Source of the DNA: Pseudovibrio sp. JCM 19062
Lineage (GTDB): Bacteria > Pseudomonadota > Alphaproteobacteria > Rhizobiales > Stappiaceae
DNA length: 64,000 nucleotides
Assembly: GCA_001310715.1 (NCBI GenBank)
Contig: BAXV01000001.1
Coordinates: 124,001-188,000 of the forward strand
Direction of reading: 5' to 3'
In this document: in pieces, positions 18,890 through 28,731 of the stretch
Layout: the number at the start of each line of letters is the position of its first letter
How positions within the stretch are numbered: position 1 is the first letter of the stretch
The notes under the pieces: generated by a model
Database searches by the model: none
What the model saw: the letters and a program-made list of their open reading frames with translations, nothing else
Told to the model about the DNA's origin: nothing
Made by a program: the position numbers and the translations under genes

Positions 18890-21819
18890 CTAGTGCGCCT
18901 CTTCCCAGTTGGGGGCGGCTTCGGCTTCCACTTTGAGGGGGACCGAGAGCTGGAGGGCTGGGGCGGTGGCTTTTTCCATGGTGGAGATGACGAGTTTTTT
19001 TGGTCTCGTCCACCTGATCTTCTGGCAGTTCGAAGATCAATTCGTCGTGCACCTGCAGCAGCATTTGCGCGTCCAGATTTGCGTTTTCCAGAACCTCATC
19101 CATACGCACCATGGCCCGGCGGAGGATATCGGCCGCTGAACCCTGAATTGGGGCGTTGATGGCGGCGCGTTCGTAGAACTGACGCATGTTCGGGTTTTGG
19201 TGTTCACATCCGGATAGTGGGCGCGGCGGCCAAAGATGGTTTCGACGTAACCATTTGCATGGACGAACTTTTTGGTCTCTTCCATGTACTCCTTGATGCC
19301 GGGGAAGCGCTCAAAATACATTTTGATGTAATCGCCTGCTTCGCCGCGAGCGATACCCAGCTGGTTGGCAAGGCCGAAGGCTGAGATGCCGTAGATGATG
19401 CCGAAGTTGATGGCTTTGGCGCGGCGGCGAACCATCGGGTCCATGCTTCAATCGGCACACCAAACATCTCGCTTGCTGTCATGGCGTGAATGTCGAGCCA
19501 TCAGCAAATGCCTGTTTAAGCTGCGGAATATCGGCCATGTGGGCGAGCACGCGCAGTTCGATCTGGCTGTAATCAGCAGAAATGAGCATTTTGCCCTTAT
19601 CAGCGACAAACGCCTGACGGATCTTGCGGCCCTCTGCGGTACGGATCGGAATGTTCTGGATGTTTGGCTCGGAAGACGACAAACGGCCCGTTGAAGTGGC
19701 CGCCAGCGAGAACGAGGTGTGGACGCGGCCTGTTTCCTGATTGATGAAGCTTGGCAGGGCGTCGGTGTAGGTGGATTTCAGCTTGCTGAGCTGACGCCAC
19801 TCGACGATTTTGCTTGGCAGCTCATGGCCTTGGGCGGCGAGGTCATCCAGCACAGAAACAGAGGTGGACCATGCGCCGGTTTTGGTTTTTTTTACCGCCG
19901 GGCAGACCCATTTTGCCGAATAGGATTTCGCCCAGCTGCTTTGGCGAGCCGACGTTGAAGATTTCGCCTGCGACATCGTGGATCTCGGCTTCCAGCGCGG
20001 CAGCGCCTTGGGCGAACTCACCAGAGAGCAGGGAGAGCATCTGGCGGTCGATGGAGATGCCACGGCGCTCCATTTTGGCCAGTGTTGCCACCATCGGGCG
20101 TTCCAGACGCTCGTAAACCACGGTCATTCCCTCAGCGGCGAGGCGTGGTTTGAGGATTTTCCAGAGGCGCAGGGTGACGTCTGCATCTTCCGCTGCGTAG
20201 GCGGTGGCTTTGTCCAGCGGTACCTTGTCGAAGGAGATCTGGGATTTGCCGGAGCCGCAGACTTCCTTGAACGGTATTGGCGTATGGTTGAGCCAGCGCT
20301 GGGACAACTCATCCATACCATTGCCGCCTTTGCCCGCATCGAGCGCGTAGGACAGCAGCATGGTGTCGTCAAACGGTGCCATTTCGACGCCGTAACGCTT
20401 GAGCACGAGCCAGTCGTACTTCATATTCTGCGCGATTTTGAGGACTGCCGGGTCTTCCAGCATTGGCTTGAGCAGGGCGATGGCTTCTTTGAGCGGTATC
20501 TGGCCTTCCAGCAGCGCGCCGCCGCCGAGGAGATCGCCTTCACCATCCACATGCGCGAGTGGGATATAGCAGGCCTTGCCTGGTGTGCAGGCGAGCGAGA
20601 CCCCCACAAGACCAGCCTCCATGGCGTTGAGCGCATCGGTCTCAGTGTCCACAGCCACATAGCCCACTTCATAGGCTTGCGCTATCCACTCTTTGAGACG
20701 CTCAGCGGTGGAAACTGTTTCGTATGCGGAATTATCTATGGGAAGCACTGATATTTCAGCTACAACCTTTTCTGCCAGCGGGCCAGCAGTCCATGCTTTA
20801 CCCTCAAGTTCTCCCGAAGCATCCTCAGCTTGTTCTGCCGGTTTTACCGTGCTTTCCCAGCCTTCAACCACAACCTCAATCGGCTCGATATTTTCCAGCA
20901 CTGCGCCGGTGACATCAGCGACTTTCTTGGTGAGGCTGGTGAAGCCCATGGCTTTGAGGAAGCCAACAGCCTGTGCGGCGTCCACATCGCAGACCGAGAA
21001 GTCTTCGATCGGGGTTTCAACCGGCACAGCCTCTTCCAGCTGCACGAGGCGCTTGGAAATGCGGGCCTGCTCGGCGAACTCGATGAGGTTCTCGCGGCGC
21101 TTCTTCTGCTTGATGGTTTCGGCCTGCTCCAGCAGGGTGTCCAGATCACCGAATTCGTTGATGAGCAGGGCGGCGGTTTTCAGGCCGATACCGGGGACGC
21201 CCGGCACGTTATCGACGCTATCGCCAGCCAGCGACTGCACTTCGACGACCTTTTCCGGTCTAACGCCAAACTTCTCGAAAACCTCTGGCTTGCCGATCAC
21301 CTTGTTCTTCATGGTATCGACCATGCCGATCTTATCGGTGACCAACTGCATCAGGTCTTTATCGCCGGACACGATGGTGACGCGGGCACCTTGAGCTGCT
21401 GCCTGACGGGCGTAGGTGGCGATCAGGTCATCCGCCTCATACCCCTGCTGCTCAATGGCAGGCACGCCGAATGCGCGGGTTGCCTGACGGATCAGGCCAA
21501 ACTGAGGGCGCAGATCTTCCGGCGGAGGCGGGCGGTGGGCCTTATATTCCGGGTAGAAGTCGTTGCGGAATGTTTTACCGGACTTATCGAAAATCACGGC
21601 AAAGTGGGTCGGCTCGTCACCTTTTTCTTTGGTGGGGCCTTCCTGCATCATTTTCCAGAGCATGTTGCAGAAGCCGGAAACCGCGCCAACGGGTAGTCCG
21701 TCGGGCTTGCGAGTAAGCGGCGGCAGCGCGTGATACGCGCGGAAAATGAAGGTAGAGCCATCGATCAGGATAAGGTGATCGTTCTCTGTGAGAGCTGGTG
21801 CAATGGATTGTGTCGACAT
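18890..21819 (-). CDS. polA: DNA polymerase I, five apparent frameshifts
   Basis: Repair and Okazaki-fragment-processing polymerase. Domains in order: 5'-3' exonuclease/FEN (ILIDGSTFIFRAYHALPPL, DLITYARQ-like and SLAGDSVDNVPGVPGIGLKTA), 3'-5' exonuclease (GYVAVDTETDALNA, with the DxE pair), and the polymerase with motif A ISADYSQIELRVLAHMA, motif B RRAKAINFGIIYGIS and motif C LQVHDELIFE. Errors: one extra T at the runs 19886-19893 (8) and 18995-19001 (7), and one base missing near 19492, 19445 and 19196. Corrected length is about 976 residues. ATG at 21819 fits the family start. Confidence 0.95.
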
Positions 21820-22023
21820 GGGCTGGATCATGCCCGCCTTGGGCCCACAAAGAAAGAGGGATAAGCCCTTTTTCAATGATGTTTTATTGCATTACACGTT
21901 CAGATAGATTCACGCGCTCTGCGCTACACTTCTCGCCATGCCTATTCTCATCGGGAATTCACCTGAAACACTTTGGAAGGCGGCAAAAGCACGTTTGCTC
22001 AGCTTAATGTGCCCCGCCGGATT

Positions 22024-22491
22024 TCACGGTGTTTCTGGTGCCTCGTAGGGCATGAAGCCGGATTGGTTGTTGCGGATGGTTGGTTTGAAACGTCCTTCCG
22101 GGCAGATGTAAATCAGCTCGCTTGCAAGGCGCACCTGCTGACATTCATCGCCCAGCTCATACACGAAGCCACTGGTGCCGCCGCTGACGAAGTAATCATT
22201 CGTGGCGGGCGCTTCTCCCGAAGTCTCCTCTGGTGCACCATGGACCGAGGTGTTGCACAGATCGCGAATTTTGTCGCGGTATTGGGTGCCACCCAGATCA
22301 ACAGCGCCGCTGCGCTCCATCCACTCTCTTTCACAGTCTGTGACCTCAGCTGGTGTCGCCTTTTCGGGAGGAGGTGGCGGTGTTTCCTCCGCAACAGACG
22401 AGGCCATGCCAAAGCCCGAGATAAAGGTCAGAAGCGCCACGCATCTGACTATGTTGCCTATGGCGGGTGTTGTTGTGCTGGAGTAACTCAT
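22024..22491 (-). CDS. Small secreted protein, unknown
   Basis: A 155-residue protein beginning MSYSSTTTPAIGNIVRCVALL, with a hydrophobic export segment and then a proline-rich stretch (EETPPPPPEKATPAEV). It carries several Cys (CEREW, RDLCNT, DECQQVR, YICPEG), so disulfides are likely if exported. GGAGGGG lies 8 bases before ATG 22491, which shows this is its own gene. As written it reads through from the upstream gene into a false 412-residue fusion because that gene is missing one base. Function unknown. Confidence 0.72.
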   Translation of the reverse strand: MSYSSTTTPAIGNIVRCVALLTFISGFGMASSVAEETPPPPPEKATPAEVTDCEREWMERSGAVDLGGTQYRDKIRDLCNTSVHGAPEETSGEAPATNDYFVSGGTSGFVYELGDECQQVRLASELIYICPEGRFKPTIRNNQSGFMPYEAPETP

Positions 22492-22519
22492 TGTGAGTCC
22501 CCTCCGTTTTCCACTGTCG

Positions 22520-23262
22520 TTAGGCAGGCAGGCTAAAATGCTCGGCACCAGCTGGAGGCTGAAGTTGAAGTCCTCCGGCTTGAGCTGAGGATCAAGGTTC
22601 CACCCTCTGTAAGACAGGTGTGTCTGGGGAAAGCCTTCGATGTCTTTGTAGGTGATTATGAGATGACCGGGCAGGCCAGTGTCTTCGTAGACCCAGAGTT
22701 GCCAATCAACCTGATCATTAAAAAAAAGCAAGGTGATGGCTACGCCTTCTTGTAGCACCTCACGCCCCACATACAGGGAGCGCGTTGTCAGCTCGTCCAG
22801 CATCTTGTCCAGTTCCGGATTTACCAGATCGATTCCGGGCAGGGTGAGTTGAAATTCATCGCGCAGCACCTCAATGAGTTCAGTGGAGGAGCCCGTGAAA
22901 TCTCCTTGCGTGTAGATATTTCGTGTCTTGTCAAAATAAGTAATGATACCGTCATCAAAGAAGATTTCACTAATACCGTCCGGGCGCGGGAGATTAATTT
23001 TGATGTCTCCAGCCCCCAGAATGCTGACTGTGTACTCAAAGACAAAATTCAGCGGGACCCCGTCCTTGAAGATGCGCTCTTCACTGGCAAAGACCGTGAA
23101 GCTCATCTGCTCGACTTTGCTAAACTTCTCAATGGTTTGTCGTAGAATTTGCCGTGCCTCTTCCTCGCTTTGAGCAGTGGCAGGCAAGGGGCGGAGCTCC
23201 AGCCAGCCAATAGCGCCCACGATGAGAAGAAGCGACAGAACCCTGAGAGCTCTGAGTTTCAT
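22520..23262 (-). CDS. DUF2092 periplasmic protein, one apparent frameshift
   Basis: Exported protein of the DUF2092 family, whose fold resembles lipoprotein carriers such as LolA/LolB; function unknown. Signal peptide about residues 1-30 (LLLIVGAIGWLELRPLPATAQS). Family segments include KVEQMSFTVFASEER, LPRPDGISEIFFDDGIITYFD and DWQLWVYEDTGLPGHLIITYKD. Near 22548 one base is missing; restored, the end becomes GAEHFSLPA with a stop at 22520, just upstream of the next gene. A run of eight A at 22720-22727 is in frame here, so not every long A/T run in the window is broken. Confidence 0.72.
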
Positions 23263-23381
23263 AGATACACATTCCCTGATCTTGTCACACGACTATCAGT
23301 CCTACTGGAAACCCTAAGCAAAGACCGGAAAGACCGTCTGAACCCAACCGCTAAAATTGACCCTTATGGGGGATGTGGCGT

Positions 23382-23412
23382 AAAAAAGCCCGAAAGCTGC
23401 GGTTTCGGGGCT
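23382..23412 (-). terminator. Terminator after the acyltransferase gene
   Basis: On the minus strand a GCCCCGAAA/TTTCGGGC stem (one bulged base, 7-base loop) is followed by TTTTTT (six A at 23382-23387 on the plus strand). Its first base lies just beyond the acyltransferase stop. Confidence 0.75.
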
Positions 23413-23415
23413 CTG

Positions 23416-24483
23416 TTAGGTCAGGCTGGTGATGCTGACGTCAGGTGGGAGAGGGCACAGGCGCTTTGTGTCTGGCATCTGGGCGACATAGGCCCATGCT
23501 GGTCGCTTGAACAGGAACTGGAGGTAGCCCAGTTTATTGATCAGCCAGAACAGGATCATCGGCGCAAGGGTGGCGGTGCAGGTGACGATCAGCGAGACCA
23601 CGCCAGCATCCTCTATGAGGCCGAACTTCAGCAAAAGCGTGCGGGATACTACCATGGGGAAGAAGAAGGACAGGTAGATCACGATGGAGTTCTTGCCCAT
23701 GTAACGCAGTAGGTCCAGCATTTTGACCTTGGAGAGCAGGGCGGAGACTGTAATTACCGCCAGAGCGCCCAGGCCGCCAAGAGCAAGTGAGGCAAACGGC
23801 AGTTCCGAATAACCGTAGCTCACGGCCAGACCGTTGACGAGTGCCCAGACGGCTATAAAGGCCAGCCCTGTCGCGACGTTCTCACGGATCCAATCTGCGA
23901 TCACAAAGATCTTCTGGCAAAGATATAGCCTGCGAAGAAGAATACGAAGCGGGAGGCGGTTTCATCAATCAGAACAGAGCCGGTGTGCAGCTGGCTGATC
24001 TGAAGACCGGCGGCGACCATCAGGGTCAGCTGCCATGGCACCTTCGCGGAATGCAGCAGCTTGGTGATGACGAAGAAAACAGGCAGGGCGTAGATGAACC
24101 AGAGGGTTCCGAAAGGCTGCACGAAGGCGAGGGCGTAGTTCATCAACACCCCCTCCCAGCCGACTTCCGCCGCAAAGGAGGGAGCTTTCATGCCGAACTG
24201 GATGGTGAGCCAGAGGATATAGAAATAGAAGAAGTGGACGACCTTGCGGTCCAGATACAAACGCCAGTCCCTGTCGATTGTGAGGGCAAGGAACAAGCCG
24301 GAAATCATGAAAAAGTCCGGCATACGGAAGGCTTAGCAAAGGCGACGATCTCGCCCATAAACCCCATCTCGCCGGTGACTTTACCAACCCCAAGGTTGAA
24401 TGCATCATCACCACAAGAAAGATGCAAAACCCTTTCGCGTAGTCTACCCAATCCACACGATTGGCTGTTTGCTGCGCCGCCAT
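23416..24483 (-). CDS. Acyltransferase-3-family membrane protein, three apparent frameshifts
   Basis: An integral membrane acyltransferase (OafA/OpgC-like, PF01757). The N-terminus DWVDYAKGFCIFLVVMMHS holds the family's conserved His at the end of helix 1, and FRMPDFFMISGLFLAL the Arg and PDFF-type motif of helix 2. Eight or more further hydrophobic segments follow, with QPFGTLWFIYALPVFF and YMGKNSIVIYLSFFFPMV. One base is missing near 24394, 24334 and 23919. The substrate is unknown; such proteins acylate surface polysaccharide, glucans or lipid head groups. ATG at 24483 chosen. Corrected length about 356 residues. Confidence 0.85.
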
Positions 24484-24517
24484 TTCATTCCCACCCCGCA
24501 AATGTACAAACTAATAA

Positions 24518-24529
24518 TTACAATTGTAA
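24518..24529. promoter_or_regulatory. 12-bp perfect palindrome upstream of the acyltransferase
   Basis: TTACAATTGTAA at 24518-24529, 35 bases before the acyltransferase ATG and 52 bases from the end of the nuclease-phosphatase gene. It is AT-rich with no T-run, so an operator is more likely than a terminator. No regulator can be assigned. Confidence 0.3.
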
Positions 24530-24580
24530 GTTTTACGGAGCACAAATACCAGCGAGAACCTATCAAAGTTAGATTATTGG

Positions 24581-25420
24581 TTACTGGGCGTCACTCAGAT
24601 CCAGTGTCACGGACACATACCCATGTTGTCCAAATCCAACCGAGGATGCACTCACCTCAATGGCATTAGAGTAACTCTGTGGATTACCTGTGCCTAATAT
24701 GTGGGTTACATCTACCTCAGCGTGCTCGGTCATATCAATATTGGTTTGGGAGCAGAAACCGGCATTTAAGGTGCCGGTACCTTCAAGAAATTCAATGATG
24801 CGCTCGCCCGCTGGAATCCTGATGTCATTGAAATCTCCACCAATGACGACCGGACCATCATTAGTGTCGCTCTCCATTTGCTGAATAATATTGCAGATCC
24901 CTTCCTGCTGATCCTCATTGCTAACGGCTGGATTGCTATCGAGCCGACCTCCAAAAGTATCCGGAATGGGCAAGTGGACATTGTATAAGTGCAAGGGTTC
25001 ACTGGATTGACTGTCGTTCACGACGGCCCAAACACCGTTTTGGGTCCGATTGTCAGACGGAACGGTCCATTCTCCGTAGTTATTTCCGGTGCTAAAACGG
25101 GGATCATTCCGAATCCAGATTTCCTGACCATCACTGGCGACAATAAGATTGTAGTCGTCCTCTAGCATGTCGGCTATCTCGTCGCTGCCTCTTGAGGTTT
25201 CCGAGAGCAGCAACACGTCAGCAGCTTCTTTGTTAAAGATTGTTTGCGCCAGGTTTTGATTGGTTGTGTTGTCATTGATGTCTCGGCCAGTCACATTCCA
25301 GGCTAGGATTTCTATCGGAGCTGCGTCGGCCAACGACGAAACAAGCAGTCCGGACAGTGCCAGAACATAAAAGACCTTGGGTTTCTTGCTCCTCAGGTGC
25401 AACGCATGAAACTTAGCCAT
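24581..25420 (-). CDS. Secreted endonuclease/exonuclease/phosphatase-family protein
   Basis: A 279-residue exported protein (signal peptide about 1-33, ending SSLADAAPIE) of the EEP fold, which includes DNase I, sphingomyelinase and inositol phosphatase. Motifs in order: LAWNVTGRDIND, VLLLSETSRGSDE (metal-binding Glu), YNVHLPIPD (catalytic His area), VIGGDFNDIR (Asp/Asn pair) and GFGQHGYVSVTLDL (final His). ATG at 25420 follows a GGGA element. Substrate unknown; extracellular nuclease or phosphodiesterase are both possible. Intact, no frameshift. Confidence 0.85.
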   Translation of the reverse strand: MAKFHALHLRSKKPKVFYVLALSGLLVSSLADAAPIEILAWNVTGRDINDNTTNQNLAQTIFNKEAADVLLLSETSRGSDEIADMLEDDYNLIVASDGQEIWIRNDPRFSTGNNYGEWTVPSDNRTQNGVWAVVNDSQSSEPLHLYNVHLPIPDTFGGRLDSNPAVSNEDQQEGICNIIQQMESDTNDGPVVIGGDFNDIRIPAGERIIEFLEGTGTLNAGFCSQTNIDMTEHAEVDVTHILGTGNPQSYSNAIEVSASSVGFGQHGYVSVTLDLSDAQ

Positions 25421-25953
25421 ATTAGAAATCCCTTATGAAATAAAAACCAACTGCAGGCTGACCAAGACGTTCTTAATGTTTGTCCCAGTCAGACACTCCT
25501 CCAGCCCTCGCTAATCAGAGGGCCACCAGTGAACTCTGACTCGCAGGAGGGGACAACACCCTCAAATATTGGGGGTCACCGGAAACAGTTCAGATCCCTC
25601 ATCAATGCGGCTATCTGATCGCGGAGCTTGCTGCATCTTTTCTGTGACGAGAGGGGAAACTCCTTCATAAAACGATTTCTTGCCAAGGCATTAGGTCAGG
25701 CTAATTGCAGCATAAAGACTGGCGGAGGCAGGGCCGGGTGGGCCGCGAACCTTGACAGATTTCTCAGAGGTTACGCCTGAAGTATACGCGGTGTAGGGTG
25801 TCTCATAATCTCAATCAGCGTTTGCAACGAGCCCTGATTGAACGCAGGTTTTACCGGATTCTGACCTGTTGAGTGCAACCATATAATCTAAGAGTATATT
25901 AGTTATATCCGCCTAGAATATGTTTAGTAGAACCAGATATTCTGGAGATGCAA
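25421..25953. other. Divergent spacer with possible structured leader
   Basis: 533 bases between two divergent genes. Around 25497-25558 several segments pair: GCCCTC / GAGGGC (25504-25509 with 25517-25522) inside an outer CTCCT / AGGAG pair. On the minus strand this would sit in the long 5' leader of the nuclease-phosphatase gene. No known riboswitch family was recognised. Promoter boxes were not assigned. Confidence 0.35.
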
Positions 25954-27147
25954 GTGCTTAAGTATTGTCAGGTGTTATGTACCATTGCAGGTTTGATTGT
26001 CATGCCTGCTTCGGTATCGGCGCAGGAGACGCGCAGCACCCCGGAGTTACTTCAGGAACTCTGGAATGGGCCGGATCTTGACATCAATAGCTTTGCGCCA
26101 GAGGTCTTTAACAAGGTCTCGAAGAACTATCTGGAAGAAATCCTCTCTGAACAACGTGAAGTTTACGGCCCTGCACTTGGTGTCCAACCAACAGCAGACA
26201 CGCACAGGTTTCTTATAGAGACGGAGACCTACTCAGTTCCAGCACTTATAAAACAGAACGAGGCCGGGCAATTGACCGGCCTGTTGTTCCGCTATGGTCA
26301 TATCAAAGGTGTGGACCATGATGACCTGCTGGAGCACATCCGGGAGCAGACCAAAAAACAAAGTTATGTGCTGATGGAAAACGGGGAAGTCCACGCCGAG
26401 CATAATAGCAATGTGCGGATGGCGGTCGGGTCGGCTTTCAAGCTTTTTGTACTTGATGAACTGGCGCAGCAGATTGAAGCCGGCACGTTTGACTGGGACG
26501 AAAAAGTCATGCTGGAACAACGCCACATCTCATTTCCCAGTGGCACCATGCAGCAAGAACCGGTTGGCAAAATGTTTGCCTTGCTGGACGTGGCGCGCAA
26601 CATGATCTCGGTTTCTGACAACACCGCAACGGACCTGCTGATGGATGTGATCGGGCAGGAGAATGTTATGCTGCCGGGTGCAACTTCACCTGCGCTGACA
26701 ACAAGGCAGCTGTTCCACCTGAAAGCCGACAAACACGCTGCGGAGGCTTACCTCAAAGCCGGACCAGAGGAACGTGCGCATATTCTTACGGACTTGCCTG
26801 CCCGCCTACCGGCTATCGATCAAGTTTCCGGGCCTGTGATCGATGGAATTGAGTGGTACGTTTCCACACGCGAGCTGTGCGAGGTTTTGACAGAACTGAA
26901 GGATATCAAGGGAATTTTCGTAAGTCCGGGTGTGGCTGATCCGGATAACTGGACAGCGCTCGCTTATAAAGGGGGCAGCGAGACCGGGGTGCTCAACATG
27001 ACCTACGCGCTGGAGGATCAAGAGGGAAATGAATGGTGTTTCTCAACCACTTGGAATGCCAAGGAAGCGCTGGACAATACCTACCTGATTGCGCTGGTTG
27101 CCACTTTGTTGGAGAGCCCGCAAGCACTTGAGGCGGCTCTCCGTTAA
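25954..27147 (+). CDS. Class-A-beta-lactamase-like secreted serine hydrolase
   Basis: Exported protein (signal peptide to about VSAQETRS) with an N-terminal small domain and a serine-hydrolase domain. Motifs: GSAFKLFVL (SxxK), SVSDNTATDLLM (SDN) and YKGGSETGVLNM (KTG replaced by KGG). The Glu of the class A omega loop (ExxLN) is not visible where expected (LPGATSPALTTRQLFHL), so true beta-lactamase activity is doubtful; a peptidase or esterase role is more likely. GTG at 25954 is preferred because GGAG lies 7 bases upstream, while ATG 25948 is directly against it. Intact; 397 residues. Confidence 0.82.
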   Translation: MLKYCQVLCTIAGLIVMPASVSAQETRSTPELLQELWNGPDLDINSFAPEVFNKVSKNYLEEILSEQREVYGPALGVQPTADTHRFLIETETYSVPALIKQNEAGQLTGLLFRYGHIKGVDHDDLLEHIREQTKKQSYVLMENGEVHAEHNSNVRMAVGSAFKLFVLDELAQQIEAGTFDWDEKVMLEQRHISFPSGTMQQEPVGKMFALLDVARNMISVSDNTATDLLMDVIGQENVMLPGATSPALTTRQLFHLKADKHAAEAYLKAGPEERAHILTDLPARLPAIDQVSGPVIDGIEWYVSTRELCEVLTELKDIKGIFVSPGVADPDNWTALAYKGGSETGVLNMTYALEDQEGNEWCFSTTWNAKEALDNTYLIALVATLLESPQALEAALR

Positions 27148-27157
27148 ATAAAGCGGG

Positions 27158-27692
27158 TTAACGACGCTTGTTGTCGTCAGAAGAAGACCAAGGCTGATCT
27201 GATCAGGATCGCCGGAGCGCGGCGGTTGGTTTGGGTCATCCTGTTCGCTATGACGGGAGGAACTCCACTCATCCTCATTCAGGTCCACTGTGCCATCGCG
27301 GCGGCGGTAACCCGGATTGACGTTGAGGTTCTGCACTTTTACATGGCGTGCCAAGTAATTTCCAATGACCTCACGCAGGGAGGAATGAAGAGCAGAAGAC
27401 CGATTGCGTCGGTAAAGAAGCCCGGAATGAGCAGCATAAGACCCGCAAAGACGATCATGGCACCATGCATCATCTCATGACTTGGCACTCGGCCTGCATC
27501 CATTTCTGCCCGCATGCGCATGAGCAAAGAAAGGCCCTGCTGGCGCAACATGTAGGTCCCGGCAACAGCGGTGGTTACTGTAAGCAGGATCGTTGGAATT
27601 GCTCCGATCACATGTCCGACTTCAATAAAGAGGTAAATCTCAATTGTTGGCAGGAGAATGAAACAGGCAAGAATGATAAATCCGAGTGGCAT
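27158..27692 (-). CDS. fxsA: FxsA-family membrane protein, two apparent frameshifts
   Basis: FxsA is a small inner-membrane protein (the E. coli one affects phage T7 exclusion when overproduced). The N-terminal half FIILACFILLPTIEIYLFIEVG and TVTTAVAGTYMLRQQGLSLL, then LMLLIPGFFTDAIGLLLFIPP, is the family core with three hydrophobic helices. One C is missing near 27376 (FIPPLREVIGNYLARHV), and one base near 27197, after which the tail becomes QPWSSSDDNKRR with a stop at 27158. Convergent with the serine hydrolase gene (10 bases). In related genomes it lies beside secB, which is absent here. Confidence 0.85.
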
Positions 27693-27984
27693 AGCGTCCG
27701 CGTTGGTTAAGGTATATTTTGATTATTAATGATCACATTTTGAGATGATCACACATATAGTGGGTGGTGTTCGCAAAATTGCAATGACTGATGCTAGCTT
27801 ATACTTGGATGATAAGACCTTAAAAAGGCGTTGGATGAACACGAAATAACTGGATGTTGGCGCTAGAAACCTTAAATTAGTGACAGAGCTGTAAAAATGC
27901 GCTAGAGCACATTATCTAGATATCTAATGCATTTGATCATCGGCTCTTTGCAGCCAACGAGTAAAGGACCGGTCGGTACTCGGA
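27693..27984. promoter_or_regulatory. fxsA/Tim44 divergent region with TGATCACA repeats
   Basis: 292 bases. Two direct copies of TGATCACA at 27730-27737 and 27746-27753 lie 16 bases apart, each with a TGATCA palindrome core. Spacing of about one and a half helix turns suggests a dimeric regulator site, which is speculation. The rest is AT-rich with no clear boxes. Confidence 0.35.
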
Positions 27985-28731
27985 ATGAACGAAATATTCG
28001 ACGTCTACAACATAATCTTCCTTATTGCGGCAGTGGTTATTTTCCTGCGGTTACGCTCCGTTTTGGGCAATCGCACCGGTAACGAACGTCAACCTTTTGA
28101 CCCGTATTCTGCCAAGCAAAAACCAGACTCTCAAAAATCTCAGCCTGTTGATACCGAGGACAACATCATTCCTCTGCCGGGCAACGAGCATGTTCAACAT
28201 GATCCTGAGGTCGCTGAGCGTGAAGCTCGCGAACAGATTGAGGCCGAGATCGACAAGGTTGCCAAGAAAGGCACCGAGCTGAATCACGGTCTGCGTGAAA
28301 TCTGGAAAGCTGAGCCGTCTTTCAACCCGAAAGAGTTTGTCGAAGGTGCTCGCGGTGCCTACGAGATCATTTTGATGTCGTTTGCTCAAGGTGATCGCCG
28401 CACACTCAATGATCTTCTTTCGCCTGATGTCTTCAGTGGTTTCTCCGCTGCAATTGATGACCGTGAAAGCCGCAATGAGCGCGTTGAGTCCACCTTCGTG
28501 GGAATCGACAAAGCCAACATTGTGGAAGCAGTCTTCAACCAAAAAGACCAACTGGCTGAAGTGACTGTTCGCTTTAAGGCCCAGTTGATCACCGCGACAC
28601 GGGATTCCGAAAACCGTATCGTGGATGGGGACCCAACCGCAGTAAGCGAACTGACGGACATCTGGACCTTCGCACGGGAAACCGGCGTGAACGATCCAAA
28701 CTGGAAGCTGGTTGCAACTGAATCTGCATGA
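27985..28731 (+). CDS. Tim44/TimA-like membrane-associated protein
   Basis: Bacterial homologue of mitochondrial Tim44 (TimA of Caulobacter). One N-terminal helix (NIIFLIAAVVIFLRLRSVLG) anchors it; a basic/charged linker follows; the Tim44 C-terminal domain occupies about residues 120-245 with NPKEFVEGARGAYEIILMSFAQGD and TVRFKAQLITATRD. 248 residues, intact. The stop overlaps the mltA start (ATGATG), implying one operon. The fxsA-Tim44-mltA-smr order is conserved in related genomes. Confidence 0.9.
   Translation: MNEIFDVYNIIFLIAAVVIFLRLRSVLGNRTGNERQPFDPYSAKQKPDSQKSQPVDTEDNIIPLPGNEHVQHDPEVAEREAREQIEAEIDKVAKKGTELNHGLREIWKAEPSFNPKEFVEGARGAYEIILMSFAQGDRRTLNDLLSPDVFSGFSAAIDDRESRNERVESTFVGIDKANIVEAVFNQKDQLAEVTVRFKAQLITATRDSENRIVDGDPTAVSELTDIWTFARETGVNDPNWKLVATESA

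Noticed and set aside
20830..21696. 288-codon plus-strand frame opposite polA
   Set aside because: Antisense to the polA exonuclease domains; shadow.
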